This document shows positions 1 to 7,062 of a DNA stretch of 64,000 nt, one piece after another. The notes below the pieces were generated by a model. It searched no databases and was not told the DNA's origin. It worked only from the letters and a program-made list of their open reading frames with translations. This stretch comes from Cryomorphaceae bacterium BACL29 MAG-121220-bin8 (lineage in GTDB: Bacteria; Bacteroidota; Bacteroidia; Flavobacteriales; Flavobacteriaceae), in assembly GCA_905182765.1 (NCBI GenBank), contig CAJJCV010000006.1, positions 1 through 64,000 on the forward strand, written 5' to 3'. Numbering within the stretch: the stretch's first letter is position 1; the number at the start of each line of letters is the position of its first letter. The position numbers were made by a program, and so were the translations under genes.

Positions 1-548
1 GTGATGCAATCGGTGCTGCTGCTTTCATTGCAAAGGCAAGAATAGAAGGTTTAAGAGATTTAGGTGGTTCGTTAAGTCCTTTTAATGCTTTTCAGATCAT
101 ACAAGGATTGGAGACTTTAGATATTAGAATAAAAAAGCATAGTGAGAATGCTCTTAAACTTGCTAAATGGCTAGAAAAGCGAAGTGAAGTAGAATGGGTA
201 AATTATCCTGGTTTAGAATCAAGTAAGTATAACCTATTGGCTAAAAAATATCTTCCAAAAGGACAAAGTGGAATAGTTACTTTTGGAGTTAAAGGGGGCT
301 ACGAATCTGCAAAAACAGTTGCTGATAAAACATCTATTTTTTCATTACTTGCTAATATTGGAGACACCAAATCTTTAATTATTCATCCAGCGAGTACAAC
401 ACATCAACAATTGGGACCAAAAGAACAAGCTTTAACTGGTGTTACTAGTGATCTTATTAGATTATCTGTTGGCCTTGAGGATATTGAAGACCTTAAACAG
501 GACTTGGAATTAGCTTTTTCGAAAATTGATTCAAAAGTATTAGTCTAG
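1..548 (+). CDS. O-acetylhomoserine sulfhydrylase, C-terminal part (5' end outside window)
   Basis: This is the 3' part of a PLP-dependent trans-sulfuration enzyme that makes homocysteine from O-acetylhomoserine and sulfide. The reading frame is open from base 3 and runs to a TAG at 546-548, so the start lies upstream of the window. The visible sequence shows the family signatures: a GLRDLGGSLSPFNAFQIIQGLET stretch split here only by length limits (GLRDLGG then SPFNAFQIIQGLET), then SLIIHPASTTHQQL and LIRLSVGLED near the C-terminus. The catalytic lysine is not in the window. It lies 5 bases before the metX-like gene, which supplies its substrate. Cystathionine gamma-synthase is the main alternative, but the neighbour and the HPASTTH motif favour the sulfhydrylase. 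Confidence 0.9.
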   Translation, partial: DAIGAAAFIAKARIEGLRDLGGSLSPFNAFQIIQGLETLDIRIKKHSENALKLAKWLEKRSEVEWVNYPGLESSKYNLLAKKYLPKGQSGIVTFGVKGGYESAKTVADKTSIFSLLANIGDTKSLIIHPASTTHQQLGPKEQALTGVTSDLIRLSVGLEDIEDLKQDLELAFSKIDSKVLV

Positions 549-553
549 TATAT

Positions 554-1537
554 ATGTCAAAATTAAAAAAGCTCAATATTATAAATTATATTTCTGAAAA
601 TAAAACTACTTTTAATATTGAGCTTACTTATGAAATTTTCGGTAAGCCAATTGGTGAAGCTCCAATTGTTTTGGTTAATCATGCTTTAACAGGTAATTCT
701 AGAATTACAGGACTAGGTGGATGGTGGAATTCAATTATTGGAAAGGATAAATTGATTGATACTGTTGATTTCACTGTTATTGCATTCAATTTTCCTGGAA
801 ATGGATACGATGGTTTTCTTATTAGAAATTATGAAGATTTAATTTTAAGAGATATTGCTAAAATTTTCATTATTGGTCTTAAAAAATTGAATATTAACAA
901 ACTGTTTGCAGTTATTGGTGGTTCAATTGGAGGTGGTTTAGTTTGGGAAATGGCCGCTATTTCACCTGATCTAGCAGAAAATTATATTCCAATTGCATCA
1001 GACTGGAAATCAAGTGATTGGTTACTTGCTAATACCAGACTTCAAAAACAAATTTTAAACAATTCTTCTCAACCTGTTCACGATGCTAGAATGCATGCAA
1101 TGCTATGTTATAGATCGCCTTTGTCTTTTCAAAAAAAGTTTGGAAGATCAAAAGACTCAGACGTTTTTAATGTTGAAAGCTGGCTCCTTCATCATGGAAA
1201 AAAACTTCAGCAGAGGTTTCAGCTTCAAGCTTATAAATTAATGAATCATCTTTTATCTACAATTGATATCACTAGAGGAGGAAAAGTTAAATTTGAAGAT
1301 ATTATTTCTAAAATCAGTGGAAATATTTTTATAGTTTCTGTAGATTCTGATCTTTTCTTTACTGATTATCAAAATCGAGAAACATTTTATAAGGCTTGCA
1401 GAACTAAAGAGAATATATTTTTTAAAACTATTAAATCTGTTCACGGTCATGATGCTTTTTTAATTGAATTTGATCAATTGAAAATATTATTATCTGAAAT
1501 ATTTACTAAAAAACATATTTCCTTGTTAAGTAACTAA
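554..1537 (+). CDS. metX: MetX-like homoserine O-acetyltransferase (alpha/beta hydrolase fold)
   Basis: The predicted enzyme acylates homoserine, normally with acetyl-CoA, in the cytoplasm as the first committed step to methionine. The 327-residue protein has NHALTG near residues 42-47 (oxyanion region), the nucleophile elbow GGSIGG with Ser124, a DSDLFF segment with the likely catalytic Asp266, and GHDAFL with the likely catalytic His299. These match the MetX triad order. It directly follows the sulfhydrylase gene, so the two probably form one operon. Acetyl versus succinyl specificity cannot be settled from sequence alone; the sulfhydrylase partner favours acetyl. Confidence 0.88.
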   Translation: MSKLKKLNIINYISENKTTFNIELTYEIFGKPIGEAPIVLVNHALTGNSRITGLGGWWNSIIGKDKLIDTVDFTVIAFNFPGNGYDGFLIRNYEDLILRDIAKIFIIGLKKLNINKLFAVIGGSIGGGLVWEMAAISPDLAENYIPIASDWKSSDWLLANTRLQKQILNNSSQPVHDARMHAMLCYRSPLSFQKKFGRSKDSDVFNVESWLLHHGKKLQQRFQLQAYKLMNHLLSTIDITRGGKVKFEDIISKISGNIFIVSVDSDLFFTDYQNRETFYKACRTKENIFFKTIKSVHGHDAFLIEFDQLKILLSEIFTKKHISLLSN

Positions 1538-1570
1538 ACAATAAAATTCATTAGTTTTTTAAATTGATTT

Positions 1571-1600
1571 TTGTTTTTTCAATAACTAATATTACATTTA
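1571..1600 (+). promoter_or_regulatory. Candidate promoter of the aromatic leader and operon
   Basis: A TTG at 1571-1573 is followed after 19 bases by TACATTTA at 1593-1600, which matches the Bacteroidota -7 element TAnnTTTG except in the last base. Transcription would start near 1607, just ahead of the leader ATG at 1615. The element is imperfect, so this is a moderate call. Confidence 0.4.
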
Positions 1601-1614
1601 CTTTTTAATAATTT

Positions 1615-1692
1615 ATGAAACGCAATTATTTTTATCAAAAATTTTATTTTTTCTTCTATTATGAAGCAAGAATAGGACCTTTGTATATTTAA
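1615..1692 (+). CDS. Phe/Tyr-rich leader peptide of the aromatic amino acid operon
   Basis: A 25-codon open frame starts at ATG 1615 and stops at TAA 1690-1692. Residues 5-16 read YFYQKFYFFFYY, so 10 of 12 residues are aromatic; in total there are 5 Phe and 6 Tyr codons. The peptide ends 24 bases before an intrinsic terminator and 61 bases before the prephenate dehydratase start. This is the arrangement of a ribosome-mediated attenuation leader such as E. coli pheL, but the peptide would sense both Phe-tRNA and Tyr-tRNA, which fits an operon making both amino acids. The peptide itself probably has no function after translation. The composition could partly reflect AT-rich DNA, but the following hairpins argue for a real leader. 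Confidence 0.75.
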   Translation: MKRNYFYQKFYFFFYYEARIGPLYI

Positions 1693-1723
1693 TAATTTTA
1701 AAAATATATTTTATAGAGTCCTG
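1673..1723 (+). promoter_or_regulatory. Candidate antiterminator pairing of the aromatic attenuator
   Basis: The segment 1673-1681 (TAGGACCTT), inside the last codons of the leader frame, can pair with 1715-1723 (AGAGTCCTG). The pairing contains a five-pair AGGAC/GTCCT core and one internal mismatch. It uses the left arm of the terminator at 1717-1725, so the two structures exclude each other. The 5' arm lies just past the aromatic codons (1627-1662). A ribosome stalled there would leave it free, while one reaching the stop codon would cover it. Confidence 0.6.
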
Positions 1724-1745
1724 ATTTAATCGGGACTTTTTTTTT
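1717..1745 (+). terminator. Intrinsic terminator (attenuator) ahead of prephenate dehydratase
   Basis: A nine-pair stem is formed by 1717-1725 (AGTCCTGAT) and 1729-1737 (ATCGGGACT), including one G-U pair, with a three-base loop. It is followed by an uninterrupted run of eight T residues at 1738-1745. It lies inside the operon leader and only 8 bases before the pheA start, so it would stop most transcripts unless an alternative fold forms. Confidence 0.8.
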
Positions 1746-1753
1746 AAACTATA

Positions 1754-2575
1754 ATGAGAAAAATTGGAATACAAGGTATAAAGGGTTCTTATCACGATCA
1801 AGTAGCTAAAGAATATTTTGGCGATTCAGTTGAGATAAATGAATTTCTTTCTTTTGATGAATTAGCGGATTCAGTAGTTATCGGCAGTTCAGACTTTGGT
1901 ATTATGGCTATCGAAAATTCTATTGCTGGCTCTATAATTCCAAACTACGCTTTGATTGATAATTTAAATTTAAATATAGTTGGAGAATATTTTGTTAATA
2001 TTAATCACCAATTAATGGTTTTACCTGGAGTTGACTTTAATGATATACAAACTGTTTCTTCCCACCCAATGGCACTTCTTCAATGTAAAAAGTTTTTTAA
2101 AGATTTTCCTAAAATCTCTTTAATTGAAGCAAAGGATACTGCCGAAGAAGCAAAACGAATTTCGGAAAATAAAATTAAAAATGTTGGTGCTATTGCTAGT
2201 GTTGAGGCTTCGAAGCTTTATGAACTTAATATAATCCATAAGAATATTCAAACTATTGAAAAAAATGAAACTAGATTTGTTATTGTTTCAAAACAGAGAA
2301 TGTCCAGTTCTGTAGATTTTGACAAAGCATCTCTTAAATTTTCATTAAGTCACAAAACTGGTAGTTTAGCTTCTGTTTTAACTATTTTAAGTGATTATAA
2401 TTTGAATCTAACCAAGATACAATCTTTACCAATAATTGAATTTCCTTGGAAATACTCTTTTTTTATTGACACTACCTTTAATGATATGAACGATTTCAAT
2501 AAAGCAATTGAATTAATTGGTCACAAATCTGAATCTTTAAAACTATTAGGGATTTATAAAAATAGGATGAAATGA
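1754..2575 (+). CDS. pheA: Prephenate dehydratase with C-terminal ACT domain
   Basis: This enzyme converts prephenate to phenylpyruvate in the phenylalanine branch. The 273-residue protein has an N-terminal catalytic PDT domain starting at GIQGIKGSYHDQVA and containing the catalytic ETRF motif at residues 172-175. A C-terminal ACT domain (about residues 195-270) begins near LKFSLSHKTGSLASVL. There is no chorismate mutase domain; that activity is carried by the DAHP synthase fusion further down the operon. The usual ACT motif ESRP, part of the Phe pocket, reads QSLP here (residues 223-226), so feedback control may differ. It overlaps the next gene by ATGA. Confidence 0.93.
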   Translation: MRKIGIQGIKGSYHDQVAKEYFGDSVEINEFLSFDELADSVVIGSSDFGIMAIENSIAGSIIPNYALIDNLNLNIVGEYFVNINHQLMVLPGVDFNDIQTVSSHPMALLQCKKFFKDFPKISLIEAKDTAEEAKRISENKIKNVGAIASVEASKLYELNIIHKNIQTIEKNETRFVIVSKQRMSSSVDFDKASLKFSLSHKTGSLASVLTILSDYNLNLTKIQSLPIIEFPWKYSFFIDTTFNDMNDFNKAIELIGHKSESLKLLGIYKNRMK

Positions 2576-3720
2576 TTAAACATGCTAATAGATTAGATAA
2601 TGTAGAAGAGTATTATTTTTCTAAAAAACTTAGAGAAGTCTCTAAAATGATTGCTTCTGGTGAGCCTGTTATAAATATGGGAATTGGAAGTCCAGATCTT
2701 TATCCTTCAAAAATTGTTATTGATGAAATTAAATCAAGTTTGTCTGATCAGGTTGCGCATAAATATCAAAGTTACCAAGGTATTTATGAGTTAAGAAAAT
2801 CTATTTCAGATTTTTATAATAAATATTTCAAAGTAGAGTTAGATCCAGACAATGAAATATTGCCGTTAATGGGTTCGAAAGAAGGAATCATGCATATTTC
2901 TTTGGCTTTCTTAAATCCAGGTGATGAAGTTTTAATCCCTAATCCTGGATATCCAACATATTTGTCTGTAACAAAACTAGTAGAAGCTAAACCTAGATTT
3001 TACAACTTGTCTGTTGAAAACAAATGGTTTCCAGACATTGAAGAGTTAGAAAAATTAAATCTTTCTAATGTTAAAATAATGTGGGTTAATTATCCTCATA
3101 TGCCGACTGGAGCCTCGGCTAGTAAACAACAGTTTGAGCAGTTAATAATTTTTGCTAAAAAACATAATATTTTAATTATTAACGATAATCCATATAGTTT
3201 TATTTTAAATGATAATCATACAAGTTTACTTTCAATTGATAATTCCAAAGAAGTTGCTATGGAATTAAATTCTCTGAGTAAATCTTTTAATATGTCAGGC
3301 TGGAGAGTTGGGATGTTGCTTGGTTCTTCTGAAAACATATCTAGAGTTTTAAAAGTAAAAAGCAATATGGATTCTGGGATGTTTTACGGAGTACAAAAAG
3401 GAGCTATTGCTGCTTTAAACTTAGATAAAAACTGGTTTGACGAATTAAATATAAAATATACTATTAGAAGAAAATTAATATGGAAAATAGCTGATGTTTT
3501 AAATTGTAAATATGACAAAAGCTCAAAAGGTTTATTTGTTTGGGCAAAACTTCCCGAAGAAATAAAAGATTCTGAAGAATTTATTGATAATTTATTAAAT
3601 GAAAAGAAAATATTTGTTGCTCCAGGAACAATTTTTGGTTCAGAAGGACAGGGTTATATAAGGTTTTCTTTATGTATTGATGAAAGTATAATTAATGAAG
3701 CTTTAAAAAGATTAGAATAA
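2572..3720 (+). CDS. Class I/II aminotransferase of the aromatic operon
   Basis: This PLP enzyme sits between prephenate dehydratase and prephenate dehydrogenase, so it probably transaminates phenylpyruvate, hydroxyphenylpyruvate or prephenate. The 382-residue protein shows the PLP lysine Lys237 in SLSKSFNMSGWRVG, the Asp-x-x-Tyr pair in INDNPYSF, and Arg in GYIRFSLC near the C-terminus. The motif usually read as NPTG is HMPTG at residues 176-180: the Asn that hydrogen-bonds the cofactor in class I enzymes is Met177. It overlaps pheA by four bases and tyrA by one base, indicating tight translational coupling. The substrate is inferred from context only. Confidence 0.88.
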   Translation: MIKHANRLDNVEEYYFSKKLREVSKMIASGEPVINMGIGSPDLYPSKIVIDEIKSSLSDQVAHKYQSYQGIYELRKSISDFYNKYFKVELDPDNEILPLMGSKEGIMHISLAFLNPGDEVLIPNPGYPTYLSVTKLVEAKPRFYNLSVENKWFPDIEELEKLNLSNVKIMWVNYPHMPTGASASKQQFEQLIIFAKKHNILIINDNPYSFILNDNHTSLLSIDNSKEVAMELNSLSKSFNMSGWRVGMLLGSSENISRVLKVKSNMDSGMFYGVQKGAIAALNLDKNWFDELNIKYTIRRKLIWKIADVLNCKYDKSSKGLFVWAKLPEEIKDSEEFIDNLLNEKKIFVAPGTIFGSEGQGYIRFSLCIDESIINEALKRLE

Positions 3721-4580
3721 TGAAAATAGGAATTATTGGAGTTGGATTGATGGGAGGATCTTTTGCTTTAGATATTAAAGTTCCATTTCCAAGCTCTGTT
3801 ACATACGGAATTGATGACTCATTTAAAAACTTACAAAAAGCAAAAGAAATTGGTTTAATTGATTTTATTATTTCCTACAATGATCTACATAAGATGGATA
3901 TAATTTTAGTTGCAGTTCCAGTAAATCATTCATTAAGCTTAATCCCAAAAGTTTTAGATTTAGTTAATTCTAATGCTTTAGTTTTTGATGTTGGCTCTAC
4001 TAAAGAAGCAATTTGTGAACTTTTAAGTAATCATCCAAAAAGAGGAAATTATTTAGCTGCTCATCCAATGGCTGGTACTGAATTTTCTGGTCCTGAAGCT
4101 GCTCAAAAAGGACTTTATGTTGGAAAAACAAATATTATATGTGAGTTTGAAAAAACTGATATAAAATTAAGAAAAATAGCTTTAAAAATCTTCAACAGTT
4201 TAAACATGAAGACTATATATATGGATCCAAAATCACATGATGTCCATGTTGCTTATGTCTCCCATTTGTCTCATATAAGTTCTTTTATGCTTGGCAAGAC
4301 AGTAATTGAAAAAGAAGAAAACGAAAACAATATATTTGACTTGGCAGGAAGTGGTTTTGAATCAACAGTTAGACTAGCTAAGAGTCGTCCTGAAACTTGG
4401 ACACCTATTTTTTTACAAAATAAGGGTAATTTAGTTTTAGCAATTGAAGAATATATTTCAAACTTAAGTCTAATTAAAGAATTGATTTTAAAAGAAAATG
4501 AAGTTGAATTATCAGAAATCTTAAACAATACTAATAGAATTAAAGAAATTTTAAATAACAAATTAAAAGATGAAAAATAA
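3720..4580 (+). CDS. tyrA: Prephenate dehydrogenase
   Basis: The predicted enzyme oxidises prephenate to 4-hydroxyphenylpyruvate in tyrosine synthesis. The 286-residue protein begins with a Rossmann dinucleotide fold, with GVGLMG at residues 7-12, followed by HPMAGTEFSG (His115) and VSHLSH (His182), which match conserved active-site segments of the TyrA family. No fused chorismate mutase or ACT domain is present. The start overlaps the upstream stop as TAATG, and the last 11 bases overlap the DAHP synthase start. An arogenate-specific enzyme is possible but less likely. Confidence 0.93.
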   Translation: MKIGIIGVGLMGGSFALDIKVPFPSSVTYGIDDSFKNLQKAKEIGLIDFIISYNDLHKMDIILVAVPVNHSLSLIPKVLDLVNSNALVFDVGSTKEAICELLSNHPKRGNYLAAHPMAGTEFSGPEAAQKGLYVGKTNIICEFEKTDIKLRKIALKIFNSLNMKTIYMDPKSHDVHVAYVSHLSHISSFMLGKTVIEKEENENNIFDLAGSGFESTVRLAKSRPETWTPIFLQNKGNLVLAIEEYISNLSLIKELILKENEVELSEILNNTNRIKEILNNKLKDEK

Positions 4581-5652
4581 AAAAGAAATGAGAAGCTGGC
4601 TTGATGATTTTAAATTAAATCATCCATTAGTTATTGCTGGTCCATGTAGTGCTGAAACTGAAGATCAAGTTTTGAAAATAGCTCACGATTTAAAGAACAC
4701 AGATGTGTCAATTTATAGAGCAGGAATCTGGAAACCAAGAACTCGTCCAGGAATGTTTGAAGGTGTCGGAGCAATTGGACTGAAATGGCTTGATAAAGTC
4801 AAAAAGGAAACGGGATTATTGACAGCTACCGAAGTTGCAAATGCTAGTCATGTTAAATTAGCTTTAGAATATGATATTGATGTTTTGTGGATCGGAGCAA
4901 GATCTACTGTAAGTCCTTTTATTGTTCAAGAAATTGCAGATGCATTAAAAGGCACGGACAAAATCGTTTTAGTTAAAAATCCGGTAAACCCCGATTTGTC
5001 TTTATGGCTTGGAGGTCTTGAAAGACTTTATTCAGCAAATATCAAAAAACTTGGAGTTATACACAGAGGTTTTTCTACTTATGAAAAATCAAAGTATCGT
5101 AATAATCCAGAATGGCAATTACCAATTGAACTTCAAAATAGATTCCCAGACATACCACTAATTTGTGATCCTTCACACATTGCAGGTAGACGAGATATTC
5201 TTCAAGATATTTCTCAAACTGCTTTAGATTTAAATTTTGATGGATTAATGATTGAAACACATACTGATCCAGATAATGCTTGGAGTGATGCAGCTCAGCA
5301 AATTACCCCAGAAGTTTTAGTCAAAATGATGGAAGATCTTAAAATCAGAACACTAACTAGTAATGAAGCAGATTATAAAAATAAACTCAACACACTTAGA
5401 ACTCAAATTGATGTTATAGATCATGGGATTTTAGAGACTTTGGGTAAAAGAATGAAAGTTGCTGTTTCAATTGGTGAGTTAAAAAAACAAAAAAATGTTG
5501 CAGTTCTTCAAACTAAAAGATGGAACGAAATTCTTGGAAATATGATTTTGGAAGGTGAAAAAAAAGGGTTAAGTGAAGAGTTTGTGTTGAAAATGTTTAA
5601 AGCAATTCATCAAGAATCAATCAATAATCAAGAAAAAGTTATAAATAGTTAA
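4570..5652 (+). CDS. Bifunctional DAHP synthase / chorismate mutase (AroQ type)
   Basis: This fusion carries the first step of the shikimate pathway and the step that draws chorismate towards Phe and Tyr. Residues 1-255 form a DAHP synthase of the short KDO8P-synthase-like class, with AGPCSAET (residues 23-30, metal-ligand Cys26), KPRTRP (55-60) and CDPSHIAGRRD. Residues about 270-355 form an AroQ chorismate mutase helix bundle with Arg277, Arg294 and the ELKKQ lysines in the expected order. The same fusion order is known in other Bacteroidota. In such fusions prephenate binding to the mutase can inhibit the synthase. The gene is the fourth in the attenuator-led operon. Confidence 0.93.
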   Translation: MKNKKEMRSWLDDFKLNHPLVIAGPCSAETEDQVLKIAHDLKNTDVSIYRAGIWKPRTRPGMFEGVGAIGLKWLDKVKKETGLLTATEVANASHVKLALEYDIDVLWIGARSTVSPFIVQEIADALKGTDKIVLVKNPVNPDLSLWLGGLERLYSANIKKLGVIHRGFSTYEKSKYRNNPEWQLPIELQNRFPDIPLICDPSHIAGRRDILQDISQTALDLNFDGLMIETHTDPDNAWSDAAQQITPEVLVKMMEDLKIRTLTSNEADYKNKLNTLRTQIDVIDHGILETLGKRMKVAVSIGELKKQKNVAVLQTKRWNEILGNMILEGEKKGLSEEFVLKMFKAIHQESINNQEKVINS

Positions 5653-5655
5653 ACA

Positions 5656-6597
5656 ATGAAAGGATTGGTTTATAAATCTACAGGAAATTGGTACGACGTA
5701 CATACCGAGTCTAATGTAGTTTATAAATGTAATATTAAAGGGAAATTTAGATCACTTGGTATTAAAAGTACTAATCCGGTTGCAGTGGGTGACAGAGTTG
5801 TGTTCGAAATTACAGATGAAAAAGATTTTAAAGGCCTAATCGTTGAAATTGAAAATAGAGATAATTATATAATTAGAAAATCAGTAAATCTTTCTAAGCA
5901 AACCCACATTATAGCATCAAATATAGATTGCTGTTTTTTATTTGTCACACCATCAAACCCACAGACTTCAACTCTTTTTATTGACAGAGTTTTGGTTTCT
6001 ACTAAATCATATGGAATTGAGACTATTATTTTATTTAATAAAATAGATATCTATAGTGATAAGGATCATGAATTAATAAACAATCTAAATGATGTTTACA
6101 CAACTGCAGGTTATAAAACCTTGAAAATTTCAGTAAAAAAAGGAACTAATATTGATTCAGTTAAATTGTGTATGAAAAATAAAGTTTCTGTTTTTACTGG
6201 GCATAGTGGCGTTGGAAAGTCTAGTCTTATCAACAGTTTGGATTCTAACTTGAACTTAAGAACATCTATAGTCTCTGAGCAAAATGAACAAGGTCAACAC
6301 ACAACAACATTTGCTGAAATGTTTGATTTAATTGACGGTGCAAAAATAATTGATAGTCCAGGAATTAAAGGTTTTGGATTAATTGATATAGACAGAAATG
6401 AAATTGGAGGGTATTTTAATGAAATAGCAAAACTAAGTCACAATTGTAAATTCAATAATTGTCTTCACCATAATGAACCTAATTGCGCTATTAAAAAGGC
6501 AGTAGATAATAATGATATTTCTGAGTTTAGATACAACAACTATTTAAGTTTATTAAACAGTGATGACAATAACTTTAGAGTAGATAATTATAAATAA
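5656..6597 (+). CDS. rsgA: Ribosome small-subunit GTPase RsgA
   Basis: RsgA is a circularly permuted GTPase that checks late 30S subunit maturation. The 313-residue protein has an N-terminal OB-fold, then G4 (NKID), then the P-loop GHSGVGKSS at residues 182-190, then G3 DSPGIKG. The C-terminal zinc module has Cys264, Cys269, His271 and Cys277 in the family spacing. This G4-G1-G3 order is diagnostic. It starts 3 bases after the aromatic fusion gene and overlaps dtd as TAATG, so it is probably cotranscribed with the aromatic operon. Confidence 0.96.
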   Translation: MKGLVYKSTGNWYDVHTESNVVYKCNIKGKFRSLGIKSTNPVAVGDRVVFEITDEKDFKGLIVEIENRDNYIIRKSVNLSKQTHIIASNIDCCFLFVTPSNPQTSTLFIDRVLVSTKSYGIETIILFNKIDIYSDKDHELINNLNDVYTTAGYKTLKISVKKGTNIDSVKLCMKNKVSVFTGHSGVGKSSLINSLDSNLNLRTSIVSEQNEQGQHTTTFAEMFDLIDGAKIIDSPGIKGFGLIDIDRNEIGGYFNEIAKLSHNCKFNNCLHHNEPNCAIKKAVDNNDISEFRYNNYLSLLNSDDNNFRVDNYK

Positions 6598-7052
6598 TGA
6601 GGGTATTAATTCAAAGAGTAAAAAAGGGAAGTGTTGAAGTGGATAATGAAATTATTTCAAAGATAAATCAAGGTATCGTCTTATTTGTTGGTATAGAAAA
6701 TAGTGATGATAATATTGATATTGAATGGATTTGTAAAAAAGTTTCTCAACTTCGAATTTTTGATGATTTCAATAGTATAATGAACAAATCATTGATTGAT
6801 ATTGAGGGTGATATACTAATCATAAGTCAATTTACTCTTCATGCTTCCACAAAAAAAGGAAATAGACCTTCATATATTAAGGCTGCTAAGGGTGATTTTG
6901 CAAAAAATATATATGATAAATTTTTAATTGCAATAAAGAGCAAAATAAATAAAGAGCCCAAAGCAGGCGTATTTGGTGCTGATATGCTTGTGAAAATTGA
7001 AAATGATGGGCCAGTAACTATATTTATGGACTCTAAAAATAAATCTTTTTGA
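6597..7052 (+). CDS. dtd: D-aminoacyl-tRNA deacylase
   Basis: This 151-residue enzyme hydrolyses D-aminoacyl-tRNA, including D-Tyr-tRNA, to protect translation. It starts with MRVLIQRV and carries SQFTLHAS (active-site region) and the C-terminal NDGPVT motif, whose Gly-Pro pair rejects L-amino acids. The length is typical of the family. It is the last gene of the forward unit and converges on the TonB-dependent receptor with 10 bases between stops. Confidence 0.96.
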   Translation: MRVLIQRVKKGSVEVDNEIISKINQGIVLFVGIENSDDNIDIEWICKKVSQLRIFDDFNSIMNKSLIDIEGDILIISQFTLHASTKKGNRPSYIKAAKGDFAKNIYDKFLIAIKSKINKEPKAGVFGADMLVKIENDGPVTIFMDSKNKSF

Positions 7053-7062
7053 TAAAGCTAAA

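Noticed and set aside
1550..1590. Inverted repeat ATTAGTT/AACTAAT with inner ATTGA/TCAAT after metX as a terminator
   Set aside because: The stem is AT-only with a six-base bulge, has no T run directly after it, and overlaps the candidate promoter of the aromatic leader.
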